64,000 bases of DNA from Acidobacteriota bacterium (GTDB taxonomy: Bacteria > Acidobacteriota > Terriglobia > Acidiferrales > UBA7541), in NCBI GenBank assembly GCA_003223215.1, contig QHYH01000114.1:1-64000 (forward strand). The letters are read 5' to 3'. The translations under genes and the position numbers were made by a program. Numbering within the stretch: the stretch's first letter is position 1; every line of letters starts with the position of its first letter. Below are positions 7,581 through 17,258 of this stretch, in pieces. The notes beneath the pieces are model-generated. The model saw only the letters and a list, made by a program, of their open reading frames with translations, was not told the DNA's origin and did not search any database.

Positions 7581-9668
7581 ATGACTTCGCTACGCAGGAC
7601 CCTGGCTGCATCTGGAGCAACGCTGTTGGCCCGACCGCTGATGGCGCTAATTCTCGCGGCGACGCTTGTGGGGGGACCTGCCTCCCCGGCGTATGCGCAA
7701 GCCGCACCGCAAAATCCGCCGCCTGCGCCTGCTCCGCAAGCCGCGCCAAGTGCTGTGAACACTCCCATTTCGCTCGGTACCGCCAAATACCATTTCTCGC
7801 GCGCGCCGCGGCCTTTTCCCAATCTGTTTGCGCCCTACCGCGCGATTAAGGTCCCGCCAAGCTCCGTCGTCAACTCGCCGCGCATCGAGCAGTTCATCCA
7901 CGACAACAAGCTCGAAATCTCTCTTCAGGACGCAGTGGAACTCGCTTTAGAAAACAGCGTGGATATTGCGGTGCGGCGCTACTATCCATGGATCGCAGAC
8001 GTAGGCATTCTCAAAGCGTCCTCTGGACCTAATTCTTCGGGTTATGGGATACCCGGCGCTGCCATCCCTGGTTCTTCCGCGAGCCTCAATCCTTTCGCGT
8101 TTATCATCAACTCGTACGACCCTCTGTTGACCTCAACGGTTTCGCTCGACGATCGCACGCAACCCATCAACAACCCCTTCACCTCGGGATCGGGAGTCGT
8201 CGGCGCACTTCGGGCCTCCCCCCTCTTCATTCACAGCGACACGTACAATACGCAGTATTCCCAGTATTTCCCAACCGGAACGAGCATGACCGTTACCTAT
8301 GACAACACGCGATCATCCAGCGATCCCACGGCCAACTTTTTTAATCCCTTCGTGCAGTCGTCCATCTTCGTTAGCTTCAGCCAGAATTTGCTGAGCGGTT
8401 TTGGCCTGACCGTGAACCGTCGCAATATCATCATCGCGAACAACAACCGCAAAATCGCCGACCTTGATTTCGCGCAGCAGGCTATCACTAGCGTCACGAA
8501 TACCATCAACGCCTATTGGGAACTCGCCTACGCCCACGAGAATGTTAAAGTCCAGCAGCAAGCCGTTGCTGTTTCCGAAAAGCTGTATAGCGACAACAAA
8601 AAGCAGCTCGAGATCGGCACGATGGCTCCGCTGGATGTCACGCGCGCGGAGTCCGAACTCGCCACCAACCAACAGAACCTCATCGTCGCACAGACTGTCC
8701 AGTTGACAGATGAACAGACCTTGAAAAATGCGATTACCCGGAATCCGCTTGATCCCAAAGTCGTCAACGTCGAAATTATTCCCACTGATAAGCCAGCGGC
8801 CCCGGCACAAACCGAAGCCCCAAGCTTCGAGGAGGCGTTGAAGGAAGCTTACGCGAAGCGGCCGGATCTCCTCGAACAGGTGTACAACCTGAAGAACGCT
8901 GCCCTCGACGTGAAAGCTACGCACAACGCGCTGCTCCCGACCGCGACGCTCAGTGCCCAATACGGAACCGTGGGACTCGCGGGAAACTCCAAACCTCTGC
9001 CCACAATACCCGTTGCAGGAGCTCCAGTGGTCGACGCCAACGGTAATCCCGTCCCGGGTCTGTTCCTCCCGAGTCTCGCTCGTGCCTCAAACGTAACCAA
9101 CTTCGCTGGCTTCAGCGATGCCATGAAGATGGTGCTTCACAACGACTTTCCGGACTATGCTGCGCAAGTCAGCATCACCATTCCGATTCGCAACCGCTCG
9201 TTGCAGGCCGACAATCAGCGCTCGCAGCTCGTCCAGCGCCAGATCGAGATGGAAGTGCAACAATTGAAGAACGCCGCCTTGCTGGACGTGCGCAACACCT
9301 ACATCGCCTTGGAACAGGATCGCGCGCGTGTGGCTGCCGCCTCCAAGGCGAGTGAATTGCAACGCCAGACTTTTGAGGCCGAGCAGAAGAGGTACCAACT
9401 GGGTGCATCGACCGTTTACCAAGTGATCTTGACCCAGCGCGACTATATCACCGCCCAGGGCACGGAGCTCCGCGCGCTTGCTGATCTGCTTGAAGCCAGG
9501 GCCAACTACGAGCGCGCCGTTGGCAAGACCTTGGAAGTCAATCACGTCACCGTTGCCGACGCCGAAGGCGGCGCAATCGACCGCGAAACGCTCATCCCAG
9601 GAACATTGCACGGCCAGGTCGTTGGTGTGGACAAACTCTTCTCCGGCACCAATGCCGGCCAGAAATAA
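7581..9668 (+). CDS. TolC-like outer-membrane efflux protein
   Basis: A 695-residue outer-membrane factor that forms the exit duct of efflux pumps or type I secretion. The start ATG 7581 has AAGGAG five bases upstream; a signal peptide follows, ending SPAYAQA. After a proline/alanine-rich linker come two OEP repeats: YWELAYAHENVKVQQQAVAV with SEKLYSDNKKQLEIGTMAP near residue 350, and the second set with EAEQKRYQLGASTVYQVIL near residue 600. It is much longer than E. coli TolC because of a beta-rich N-terminal extension, common in related Acidobacterial proteins. No membrane-fusion or inner pump gene is adjacent. Confidence 0.9.
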   Translation: MTSLRRTLAASGATLLARPLMALILAATLVGGPASPAYAQAAPQNPPPAPAPQAAPSAVNTPISLGTAKYHFSRAPRPFPNLFAPYRAIKVPPSSVVNSPRIEQFIHDNKLEISLQDAVELALENSVDIAVRRYYPWIADVGILKASSGPNSSGYGIPGAAIPGSSASLNPFAFIINSYDPLLTSTVSLDDRTQPINNPFTSGSGVVGALRASPLFIHSDTYNTQYSQYFPTGTSMTVTYDNTRSSSDPTANFFNPFVQSSIFVSFSQNLLSGFGLTVNRRNIIIANNNRKIADLDFAQQAITSVTNTINAYWELAYAHENVKVQQQAVAVSEKLYSDNKKQLEIGTMAPLDVTRAESELATNQQNLIVAQTVQLTDEQTLKNAITRNPLDPKVVNVEIIPTDKPAAPAQTEAPSFEEALKEAYAKRPDLLEQVYNLKNAALDVKATHNALLPTATLSAQYGTVGLAGNSKPLPTIPVAGAPVVDANGNPVPGLFLPSLARASNVTNFAGFSDAMKMVLHNDFPDYAAQVSITIPIRNRSLQADNQRSQLVQRQIEMEVQQLKNAALLDVRNTYIALEQDRARVAAASKASELQRQTFEAEQKRYQLGASTVYQVILTQRDYITAQGTELRALADLLEARANYERAVGKTLEVNHVTVADAEGGAIDRETLIPGTLHGQVVGVDKLFSGTNAGQK

Positions 9669-10021
9669 CTCGCAGCAAGCTGCGGGGATAAACTTTGCGT
9701 CCCGGGGCGGGCCGATCTAGACACGATGACCTTCTGCCCTCTCCACTACGTGGCGGCACTTCGTCGCCGGCAGCCCTAGCGTTGCCGCTCGCCAGCGGGT
9801 TCTGCCACAATTCGATATCCCCATACGCGAGAGAACCCGCAAGGCTAGCGCCCCACGTTACAATCCCCGTGCATGCCATGTCAGGCTTGTGTGCCGATTC
9901 TCGCCGGTGCCGCAGGTGTTTGCAGGTGTTGTCGAAGCTTGCCCGTCCTCTACCTTTCGCATAGCATTGGTGGTGTAGACGTCCTACGCATTGGCTCGCG
10001 CACTTGAGGAGAAGCTCCGGA
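9669..10021. other. Non-coding interval between tolC-like and mutase genes
   Basis: 353 bases without a credible gene; a 177-codon frame on the minus strand crosses both flanking genes and resembles nothing. A short CGCAG/CTGCG stem just after the TolC-like stop has no T-run, so it is a poor terminator. The 15-mer CCGGCAGCCCTAGCG at 9767-9781 recurs at 49844-49858. A GAGGAG at the right edge is the mutase ribosome site. Confidence 0.6.
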
Positions 10022-11740
10022 ATGAGCGATAAGCCAAAAGCATCGACAGAGACCTTAACGCCCGCCGAAACTTCCGCCCCGCACCGCCAGCCCTCGGGCA
10101 AAGAACTCGACTGGGAGAGGAACATTCTTCAGCCGACTTTGGCAAAGAGCCCCGAAAGAACTCACCATTTCACAACCACCTCCGGTCATCCGACTCGCCG
10201 CCTTTACACGCAAGCCGATTTGCCGAACTGGGATCCCGACCGCGATTTAGGCATGCCTGGTGTTCCCCCCTATACTCGCGGAATCCATCCCACGATGTAC
10301 CGCACGCGCCTCTGGACGATGCGCCAGTTTGCGGGCTTTGGCACCGCGGAAGACACCAACGCTCGTTTCCGCTACCTCCTTTCGCAAGGCCAAACCGGCC
10401 TCTCCACAGCCTTCGACCTACCGACTCTGATGGGTTATGACTCTGACCATCCGCTCTCGGAAGGAGAAGTCGGGAAATGCGGCGTGGCCATCAGCTCCCT
10501 CGCCGACATGGAAGTGCTTTTTGACAAAATCCCGCTGGCGAGCGTAACCACCTCCATGACCATCAATTCGCCGGCGGCGGTCATCTGGGCGATGTACCTG
10601 GCGGTGGCGGAGAAGCAGGGTGCGGATTGGAGGAAAATCTCTGGCACACTGCAGAACGACATCCTCAAAGAGTACATCGCGCAAAAGGAATACATCTACC
10701 CGCCCGAGCCTTCCATGCGGTTGGTCATCGACACCTTTGAATTCGGCGTCAAAAACACTCCCAAGTTCAACACCATTTCGATCAGCGGCTACCACATCCG
10801 CGAGGCAGGCTCCACGGCGATTCAAGAATTGGCTTTTACCCTGCGCGACGGACTCGAGTATGTCGAATGGGGAATGCGTCGCGGCCTTGAGGTGGACCAA
10901 TTTGTACCCCAGCTTTCCTTTTTCTTCAACGCGCACAATGATTTCTTCGAGGAGATTGCTAAGTATCGTGCCGCGCGGCGCATCTGGCATAAGGCCATGG
11001 TCGAGCGCTTCCAATCGAGCAATCCGCGCTCCTGGGGGCTGCGCTTCCACACCCAGACAGCGGGCTGTTCGCTCACGGCCCAGCAGCCGTACAACAACGT
11101 CGTTCGGACGGCCATTCAAGCGCTTGCTGCGGTGATGGGCGGCACGCAATCCTTGCACACCAACTCTCTTGATGAAGCTTGGGCTTTGCCGACAGAGTTT
11201 GCCGCCACGATTGCCCTGCGCACCCAGCAAATCATCGCGCACGAAACCGGCGTAACCAATACGGTCGACCCGCTCGGCGGGTCTTACTTCGTGGAAACGC
11301 TCACGAACGAGGTCGAGCGCGGCGCTTGGGACCACATCGAACGAATTGACGCCATGGGGGGTATGGTTGCGGCCATCGAGCGCGGTTACCCACAGCGCGA
11401 GATCGCGGAAGCCTCTTACCGGTACCAAATGGCGGTGGAAAAAAAAGAAAAAATCATCGTGGGCGTGAACGATTTTATTTCGGAAGAGAAGCCGCTCGAG
11501 ATCCTGCAAATTGACGAGACGGTCGCGCGGCGCCAGGCCGAGCGCCTCCGTAAACTCCGCGCCGAGCGTTCGCAAGCGGAGGTGGAGCGCCGACTTGGCG
11601 CGCTGCGCAACGCCGCCAAGGGCAACGAAAATCTCATGCCGTTCATTTTCGATGCCGTGAAGGCCTACGCAACGTTGGGAGAAATTTGCGACGCCATGCG
11701 CGACGTGTTCGGCACCTACGAAGAAGTCGCCATCACCTAG
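10022..11740 (+). CDS. Isobutyryl-CoA mutase-like large subunit (methylmalonyl-CoA mutase family)
   Basis: A 572-residue adenosylcobalamin-dependent mutase catalytic subunit, without the B12 domain, which is the next gene. Family motifs include [10 protein letters not shown] and [20 protein letters not shown]. At the two positions that read the substrate carboxylate in methylmalonyl-CoA mutase (Tyr89 and Arg207 of the Propionibacterium enzyme) this protein has Phe103 (RQFAGF) and Gln221 (EYIAQKEY); Phe/Gln is the pair described for isobutyryl-CoA mutase IcmA, also about 566 residues. Ala130 argues against 2-hydroxyisobutyryl-CoA mutase. I therefore infer isobutyryl-CoA to butyryl-CoA interconversion. 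Start at ATG 10022, with GAGGAG ten bases upstream. Confidence 0.85.
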   Translation: MSDKPKASTETLTPAETSAPHRQPSGKELDWERNILQPTLAKSPERTHHFTTTSGHPTRRLYTQADLPNWDPDRDLGMPGVPPYTRGIHPTMYRTRLWTMRQFAGFGTAEDTNARFRYLLSQGQTGLSTAFDLPTLMGYDSDHPLSEGEVGKCGVAISSLADMEVLFDKIPLASVTTSMTINSPAAVIWAMYLAVAEKQGADWRKISGTLQNDILKEYIAQKEYIYPPEPSMRLVIDTFEFGVKNTPKFNTISISGYHIREAGSTAIQELAFTLRDGLEYVEWGMRRGLEVDQFVPQLSFFFNAHNDFFEEIAKYRAARRIWHKAMVERFQSSNPRSWGLRFHTQTAGCSLTAQQPYNNVVRTAIQALAAVMGGTQSLHTNSLDEAWALPTEFAATIALRTQQIIAHETGVTNTVDPLGGSYFVETLTNEVERGAWDHIERIDAMGGMVAAIERGYPQREIAEASYRYQMAVEKKEKIIVGVNDFISEEKPLEILQIDETVARRQAERLRKLRAERSQAEVERRLGALRNAAKGNENLMPFIFDAVKAYATLGEICDAMRDVFGTYEEVAIT

Positions 11741-11743
11741 CCC

Positions 11744-12145
11744 ATGCCGGAAAAGAAGATAAGGGTTCTGATTGCTAAGCCCGGGTTGGACGGCCACGAC
11801 CGCGGCGCCAAGGTGATTGCGCGGGCGCTACGCGATGCCGGCATGGAAGTCATCTACACGGGCCTGCGCCAGACTCCAGAGATGATTGCTTCTGCTGCGC
11901 TTCAGGAAGACGTCGACGTCATCGGCCTCTCCATTCTCTCGGGCGCGCATAACACGATTTGCCCGCAGCTTATGAATCTTCTGCGAGAAAAAGGCATGAG
12001 TGATGTCACGGTCCTGGTCGGCGGCATCATTCCTGAAGCCGACATCTCCGGCTTAAAGAAATCGGGCATCGCCGAGATTTTCCTCCCCGGCACTTCCACG
12101 CAAGAGATCGTAGACTTTATCCACAAGCGCGTTCCGCAGGGCTGA
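11744..12145 (+). CDS. Cobalamin-binding small subunit of the acyl-CoA mutase
   Basis: A 133-residue B12-binding flavodoxin-like subunit. It carries the histidine-on motif [16 protein letters not shown] near residue 14, with [10 protein letters not shown] and VLVGGIIP for the nucleotide tail. It begins three bases after the large-subunit stop, so the two are made together, as with IcmA and IcmB (136 residues). Split mutases are also found in archaea for methylmalonyl-CoA; the partner's active-site residues decide the substrate. Confidence 0.93.
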   Translation: MPEKKIRVLIAKPGLDGHDRGAKVIARALRDAGMEVIYTGLRQTPEMIASAALQEDVDVIGLSILSGAHNTICPQLMNLLREKGMSDVTVLVGGIIPEADISGLKKSGIAEIFLPGTSTQEIVDFIHKRVPQG

Positions 12146-12314
12146 GCGCCGAAATGAATCCACGGCGGACCTCCAACCGATGCGACTTCGTGACGAGGTG
12201 GCGCAGCAGGCGCTAAATTGCCGTTTACGAAGGCCTTTATGACCATTCTCGGCACAATTTCTGGCCTTCTTTGGATCACGTCTGCTCCCCTGGCCGGCCG
12301 CAAGTGTGTCGCGC

Positions 12315-13388
12315 TTAGCGCTTTTCCCTATCACGATACATTTGCCGTACGCCGCGCATGAGCCGTTTGATTCGCTGCCTTTCGTTTTGTCTTGCTTCTG
12401 GGTCGATCTTGCGCTCGAGAAATTCCAGTTCGCGTTGAACTTTCCGCCAGTTTTCGAGCCGCCCCAGATCGAGCGCACCTGTTTGGATGGCCGCTTGCAC
12501 CGCGCACCCCGGCTCTCTTCCGTGGGTGCAATTGGTGAACCGGCAGCACGCCGCAAACGCTTCGATTTCCGCAAAAGTTTGGGAGATTCCTTCGTTTGCG
12601 TCCCAGAGCTGCAATTCGCGCAGCCCCGGCGTGTCCATGAGCAGCGCGCCGCCTGGTAAGGCAAACAGTTGCCTCGCGGTCGTGGTGTGCCGTCCCCGGC
12701 TGTCGGATTCGCGCACCTGCTCGACTTCCTGGAGGTCACGCCCCAGCAAACGGTTGACGATCGTGGACTTTCCCACTCCCGAGGAACCCAACAGGACCAG
12801 CGTTTGCCCTCGGCCCAAATATCTCACCAATTCTTCGAACCCTTGTGCGGTCTTTGCGCTGACTGCGCATACCGGGACGCCCCTGCCAACTTTCTCGATT
12901 TCGTCTACTTTTTCTTCAAGACACTCGCAGGCATCCGCCTTGTTCAAGATGATCACGGGCTTCGCGCCGGACTCCCAGCATTGCGCCAGATACCTCTCGA
13001 CGCGCCTGGGGTTGAAATCACCGTCGAGTGCGGAAACGAGCAGGGCCGTATCCACATTCGCGGCGATCACTTGTTCGGCAGGCTTCTTCCCCGCCATCTT
13101 CCGCACAAACTGGCTGCGGCGAGGCAGCACTTCGCGAATCATCGCAGCACCGCCCTGGTCCTGAAGCTCGGCGGCGACCCAGTCGCCCACAGCAGGCCAA
13201 TCCGCCCCTTCTTCCGCTGCCAAGCGCAGCTTGCCTGTTGCTTCTGCCGCCGACTCGCCAAAGTTACCGGCAACACGCCAAACTCCTCGACTCTGCGCGA
13301 CGACTCGTGCCGGGACTGCCTTCTCGCGATCCATAGCGCGCCAGATTGCTTCGAAGTAGCTATTCCATCCCCAATGAAAAATCGACAC
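12315..13388 (-). CDS. rsgA: Ribosome small-subunit GTPase RsgA
   Basis: A 357-residue circularly permuted GTPase that acts in late 30S maturation. An OB-fold-like N-terminus is followed by the permuted G motifs: NKAD (G4), GSSGVGKSTIVNRL (G1) and DTPGLREL (G3). A C-terminal zinc knuckle has Cys-Cys-His-Cys spacing around CCRFTNCTHGREPGC. I chose GTG 13388, which has GGGAGGAT seven bases upstream, over GTG 13415. A promoter-like pair and a hairpin lie far upstream, giving a long leader. Confidence 0.93.
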   Translation of the reverse strand: MSIFHWGWNSYFEAIWRAMDREKAVPARVVAQSRGVWRVAGNFGESAAEATGKLRLAAEEGADWPAVGDWVAAELQDQGGAAMIREVLPRRSQFVRKMAGKKPAEQVIAANVDTALLVSALDGDFNPRRVERYLAQCWESGAKPVIILNKADACECLEEKVDEIEKVGRGVPVCAVSAKTAQGFEELVRYLGRGQTLVLLGSSGVGKSTIVNRLLGRDLQEVEQVRESDSRGRHTTTARQLFALPGGALLMDTPGLRELQLWDANEGISQTFAEIEAFAACCRFTNCTHGREPGCAVQAAIQTGALDLGRLENWRKVQRELEFLERKIDPEARQNERQRIKRLMRGVRQMYRDREKR

Positions 13389-13579
13389 GGCAGTATCCTC
13401 CCGCGGCAATGACACGACACACGGCCGCAGCTAGTGCCCAAGCAAAGCAGCCCTTATTGGAGTGAGTAAGAGATGCGGGGAAGGTGTGATTCCGTCAGTT
13501 AGTTCAGTGGAGCCGCGGAGGCACACCCACCCGCCGGAACTTCGGTGAGCGTTCGCACAGGCGCCTCCTTGACGGAATT

Positions 13580-13643
13580 GAGCAAGCCAGCAATGAAAGC
13601 TTGCTCCGATTCACATCCTAACGGGAGAACTGGGTCCCGTCAA
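13580..13643 (-). promoter_or_regulatory. Candidate rsgA promoter and structured leader
   Basis: On the minus strand TTGACG (13643-13638), a 17-base spacer and TAGGAT (13620-13615) form a good sigma70-type promoter. The initiation site would be about 220 bases before the rsgA start. Just inside the leader, GAGCAAGC (13606-13599) and GCTTGCTC (13587-13580) make an 8-base stem with an 11-base loop. The rest of 13416-13683 holds nothing I recognise. Confidence 0.4.
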
Positions 13644-13683
13644 TTCTTTTGCTTTTTCGTCTTTTTCGTCTTGTATTTCTCAG

Positions 13684-16578
13684 TTACTGTACCAGCCTGC
13701 CTTCGGCATCCCGGATTTCCATCTTGCCAAGATTCAGCTTCTTCATTTCGTCTTCGATCTTGGCCTTGTCTCCCACCGCCAGGACCACGATCTTATCCGG
13801 GTGAATGTATTTCTGCGCCATCGCTTGCGCTTGCACGGGGCTCACGGCATCGACCTCTTCCGGCAATTTCGAGAAATAGTCCAGCGGCAAATCGTAGATG
13901 AAGAGTTCGGCAAACGTCCCGGCAGCTTCGGTGCCTCGTTCAAACCGCCCGGGCATGGACCGCGTGATGGAATCTTTCGAGAGCTTCATCTCGTCCGCGT
14001 TCATCTGCGTGTCACGCATGCGACGCAGTTCGTTGAATATCTCCGACGTCGCCGGCGCCGTCACATCTGTCCGCACTGCCGAATACGCGAGAAACGGACC
14101 CGGCTGCCGGTGATAAGCGAAGGTTGAACCCGCTCCGTATGTGTAGCCATGGGCCTCACGCAGATTCATGTTGATGCGGCTCGAGAACAATCCGCCCAGT
14201 TCGGTATTCATCACTTCGAGCGGCACATAGTCCGGAGTCGAGCGTGCTGCTCCAAGCTCATAGCACTCCAGGGCGGTTTGGGGAGCACCCGGCCGGTCGA
14301 CGAGAATCAGGCGCGCATCGCTGGTCTCGAGCGTTCCGAACGCCGCGCCCGCGGGCTTTCCCTCCTTCCACCCACCGAACTCCTTCTCGAGCAGGGGTTT
14401 CAGTGTCTCGAACTTGATGTTTCCGGCAATGACGAGCGCCGCGTCATTCGGGAAATAATGGTCCTGCCAGAACTTCAGCAAGTCGTCCCGCGAAATCGTT
14501 TTGAGTGATTCCGCCGTCCCAATGTCCGGGTATCCGTAAGGGTGATGGGGCCCATACAGCGCCGTCCTCATCACGCGGGTCGCCACGGTGAAAGGATCAT
14601 CCTTTTCCTGCACCAGCGCGGCTTCTCGCTCTCTTCGGACGCGCTCGATTTCGGCATTGGGAAAAGTCGGGTGCAGTGCAATGTCGGCCAGTAATTCGAA
14701 GGCATCGGGAAAGCTCCGTGTGAGGGCCAGGGTGCCAACGATGGAACTGTCCATTGAAGATCTAGACCAAAGCGCGGCTCCCAGGTCTGCGGCGCGATCG
14801 GCAATCTGCAAAGCACTGCGCGTGGTCGTTCCCTGCTGCAGCATGCGCGACGTGAAGCTTGCGAGGCCCGGTTTGCCCGCAGGGTTCGCGCCGCTTCCCG
14901 AACGCAACACCAGAGCCGCTGCCACCAACGGCAGCCCCGGGCGCTCGTTGTAGAGGACGCTCAAACCATTGGAAAGCTTGAGTTCCTGCGGGACCGGCAA
15001 ATGCAGCGGGCTCGCGGGGCCAGGTTTTGGCGTTTCCTTCCGCCACTCCGCATCCGGATTCACAGGCTCGCCGCCCACCTTTGCGGTGTCCTTGGCTTCC
15101 GCTTTCGGCGTCGGCACTTCCGACCCAAGGTCCGGTTTGCCGGGCACGCCGTATACCACCACACGCTGGTTGCTGCTGAGCTGCGTCTGGGCAAAAGCCT
15201 TCAGTGATTCCACGGACGCGTTTTCATAGCGCGCAATGTCTGCGGCAAGAAAATCAGGCGTTCCAAGGTAATGGTTGTAGCTGTTCAAGCGATCCGCAAC
15301 GCCGCCAGATCCTCCCAGTGTTTCGAGCCCTTCGATAACGCGCGACTCGAGTACGTTTCGCGCGCGCTGCAACTCTTCTTCCGTCGGGCCATTGGTGCGG
15401 AATGCCTCGAGTTCCGTGTTGACGGCTTTTTCGAGGTCTTCCGGCTTCACTCCCGGGCGCGCGGTCGCCTGCACCTGAAACTCCGAACCCAGCATCAGCG
15501 ATTGCTGGTTGGCCGCTACATCCAGCGCGATCTGCTTTTCGTAGACGAGCTTCTTGTAAAGCCGGCTGGACTTCCCGCCTCCCAACACCGTGGCGGCAAG
15601 GTCCGCCTCCGCATCACCCGGCTTGAAAATGGGCGAGGTGAGCCACGCCTCGTACACCCGCGGGAGTTGCACGTTGTCTTGAATGACGGCGCGGCGCTCG
15701 GAAGTGATCGGCGGGGTTTTGGCGGTGATCCTCGGCACATTGTCGCCGCGCTTGAGTGGGCCAAAATACTTTTCCACGAGTTCTCTGGCACGCTCCGGCT
15801 GAAAGTCACCCACAATAGCAAGGCTGGCATTGTTGGGGGCGTAGTACAGCCTGAAGAAATTCCTCACATCTTCCAGCTTTGCGGATTGGATGTCCTCATG
15901 CGAACCCATGACGTCGCCGTAATACGGGTGGCCCTTGGGATAGAGCAAATGGAACATTCCCTCTTCCACGATTCCATAAGGCGCGTTTTCCATGCTTTGG
16001 CGACGCTCGTTGCGCACAACGTCCTGTTGGTTGGAAAGGTTGGCCTGATCCAGCTTGTCGGGCAGATACCCCATGCGGTCCGATTCCAACCAGAGCGCCA
16101 ACGCCAACTGGTTCGATGGAAGAGTTTCGTAGTAGTTGGTGCGGTCGAAATCGGTGGTGCCATTGATATCGCTCGCTCCCGCAGCTTCCAGAAAATGGAA
16201 GTGCGCATTTCCCGGGACGTGACGCGAACCTTCGAACATCATGTGCTCGAAAAGATGCGCGAAGCCTGTGCGGCCGGGCAATTCGTTCGCAGGCCCTACG
16301 TGGTACCACAGATTGACCGCCACCAGCGGCAGCCGGTGGTCTTCGGAAAGGATGACGTCCAGGCCGTTCTCGAGCTTGTATTTTTCGAACTTCAGCTGCG
16401 GGGTTTCAAGCGGCGCGGGCTTGGCGGCAGGTTTCTTTGTCTGCGTCGGGGCCGGAGCCTTTTTTGCGCCCGACGCCGTGGATTGCGCCGGGGCCGCCTG
16501 CTGCGCGGCGGACGGGATCGCGAAAATCCAAAACGCCGCGGCTCCGAGCGACAAGACACTCTTCGAATAGGCTTTCAT
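13684..16578 (-). CDS. Secreted two-domain M16 family metallopeptidase
   Basis: A 964-residue pitrilysin/insulinase-family zinc peptidase. Start 16578 has AAAGGAA just upstream and begins a signal peptide ending SAAQQ, followed by an Ala/Pro/Lys linker to about residue 55. The first M16 domain has the inverted zinc motif HLFEHMMFEG near residue 110. The second half (from about residue 530) repeats the fold but lacks HxxEH: the equivalent place reads GLASFTSRMLQQG, so it is the structural, inactive half. The arrangement is common in periplasmic processing peptidases. A TATAAT at 16670-16665 (minus) is a possible -10; the -35 is weak. Confidence 0.92.
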   Translation of the reverse strand: MKAYSKSVLSLGAAAFWIFAIPSAAQQAAPAQSTASGAKKAPAPTQTKKPAAKPAPLETPQLKFEKYKLENGLDVILSEDHRLPLVAVNLWYHVGPANELPGRTGFAHLFEHMMFEGSRHVPGNAHFHFLEAAGASDINGTTDFDRTNYYETLPSNQLALALWLESDRMGYLPDKLDQANLSNQQDVVRNERRQSMENAPYGIVEEGMFHLLYPKGHPYYGDVMGSHEDIQSAKLEDVRNFFRLYYAPNNASLAIVGDFQPERARELVEKYFGPLKRGDNVPRITAKTPPITSERRAVIQDNVQLPRVYEAWLTSPIFKPGDAEADLAATVLGGGKSSRLYKKLVYEKQIALDVAANQQSLMLGSEFQVQATARPGVKPEDLEKAVNTELEAFRTNGPTEEELQRARNVLESRVIEGLETLGGSGGVADRLNSYNHYLGTPDFLAADIARYENASVESLKAFAQTQLSSNQRVVVYGVPGKPDLGSEVPTPKAEAKDTAKVGGEPVNPDAEWRKETPKPGPASPLHLPVPQELKLSNGLSVLYNERPGLPLVAAALVLRSGSGANPAGKPGLASFTSRMLQQGTTTRSALQIADRAADLGAALWSRSSMDSSIVGTLALTRSFPDAFELLADIALHPTFPNAEIERVRREREAALVQEKDDPFTVATRVMRTALYGPHHPYGYPDIGTAESLKTISRDDLLKFWQDHYFPNDAALVIAGNIKFETLKPLLEKEFGGWKEGKPAGAAFGTLETSDARLILVDRPGAPQTALECYELGAARSTPDYVPLEVMNTELGGLFSSRINMNLREAHGYTYGAGSTFAYHRQPGPFLAYSAVRTDVTAPATSEIFNELRRMRDTQMNADEMKLSKDSITRSMPGRFERGTEAAGTFAELFIYDLPLDYFSKLPEEVDAVSPVQAQAMAQKYIHPDKIVVLAVGDKAKIEDEMKKLNLGKMEIRDAEGRLVQ

Positions 16579-16695
16579 CAAAGTTCCTTTCGACTGGACA
16601 CAGATTGAGCTTAACCGCTGGACCACGCTCGCAGGTTGCTTGAGGAACCCATCCCTAGCTTACCATTATAAGGCCCCTCTTTCTTTTCCTTCCGA

Positions 16696-16725
16696 GTGCA
16701 GTGCAGTGCAGTAGTGTGCAGTGCA
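16696..16725. repeat. Short tandem GTGCA repeat
   Basis: GTGCA occurs three times head to tail (16696-16710), then after GTAGT twice more (16716-16725). It lies between the EthD-like gene and the M16 peptidase gene, both transcribed leftward, and just upstream of the M16 promoter region. Slippage could make it length-variable. Confidence 0.7.
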
Positions 16726-16745
16726 AGGTCGTTTTGCCCGACGCG

Positions 16746-17057
16746 CTACAACTTAATTTCGCTGATTTGGATGACGGGCTGGATGTTCGTGTAATTGGGA
16801 ACATCGCTCATGATTTCCTGCGAGTGCGGCCCAAAAGCGGATTGAAACGCTTCCACAGAATCGAATTGCAGCTGTCCGATCGCCAGATAGGGAGCGGGAG
16901 AGCCGGGCGTCGCGCCGGCGATTCCATGCTCTACGGCGACGCCCTCGAGCGCTGGTCCCAGCAGCCTGCGTACCAAAGGGATATGTGTGTCGCAGTAGTA
17001 GCGGATGTCAAAATAGCCGCCAGAGGTGTTCGGATACACGACGGTGACTTTGATCAT
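16746..17057 (-). CDS. EthD family protein
   Basis: A 103-residue dimeric alpha+beta-barrel (ferredoxin-like) protein. It starts MIKVTVVYP and has the family's DIRYYCDTHIPLVRRLLG and an FDSVEAFQSAFG helix. EthD itself is needed for ethyl tert-butyl ether degradation by an unknown role; most relatives are uncharacterised. The start has GAGGGAG five bases upstream. It stands alone in its unit. Confidence 0.85.
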   Translation of the reverse strand: MIKVTVVYPNTSGGYFDIRYYCDTHIPLVRRLLGPALEGVAVEHGIAGATPGSPAPYLAIGQLQFDSVEAFQSAFGPHSQEIMSDVPNYTNIQPVIQISEIKL

Positions 17058-17258
17058 GGTCTCCCTCGGTCGTTTTTCCCGTAAGGCCTCGAATTAGACT
17101 GCTCTGAGAGGTCCGCGTCAAGCTTAACCACGCTTTGCTACCGCCCCGGCATGGGTTCCGGTTCGCGCGACGCGCGCAAACCACGTATACTGTGAGCCAA
17201 GGCTAAGTAGCATCTATCTTATGAGTATCCAACGCCCGACATGGCGTGAGGCTATAGC

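Noticed and set aside
9592-10125. A 177-codon minus-strand frame spanning the gap between the TolC-like and mutase genes
   Set aside because: Overlaps both flanking genes and its translation shows no domain or ribosome site.
10418-11797. A 459-codon minus-strand frame opposite the mutase genes
   Set aside because: Shadow of a highly conserved mutase; also spans the boundary of two real genes.
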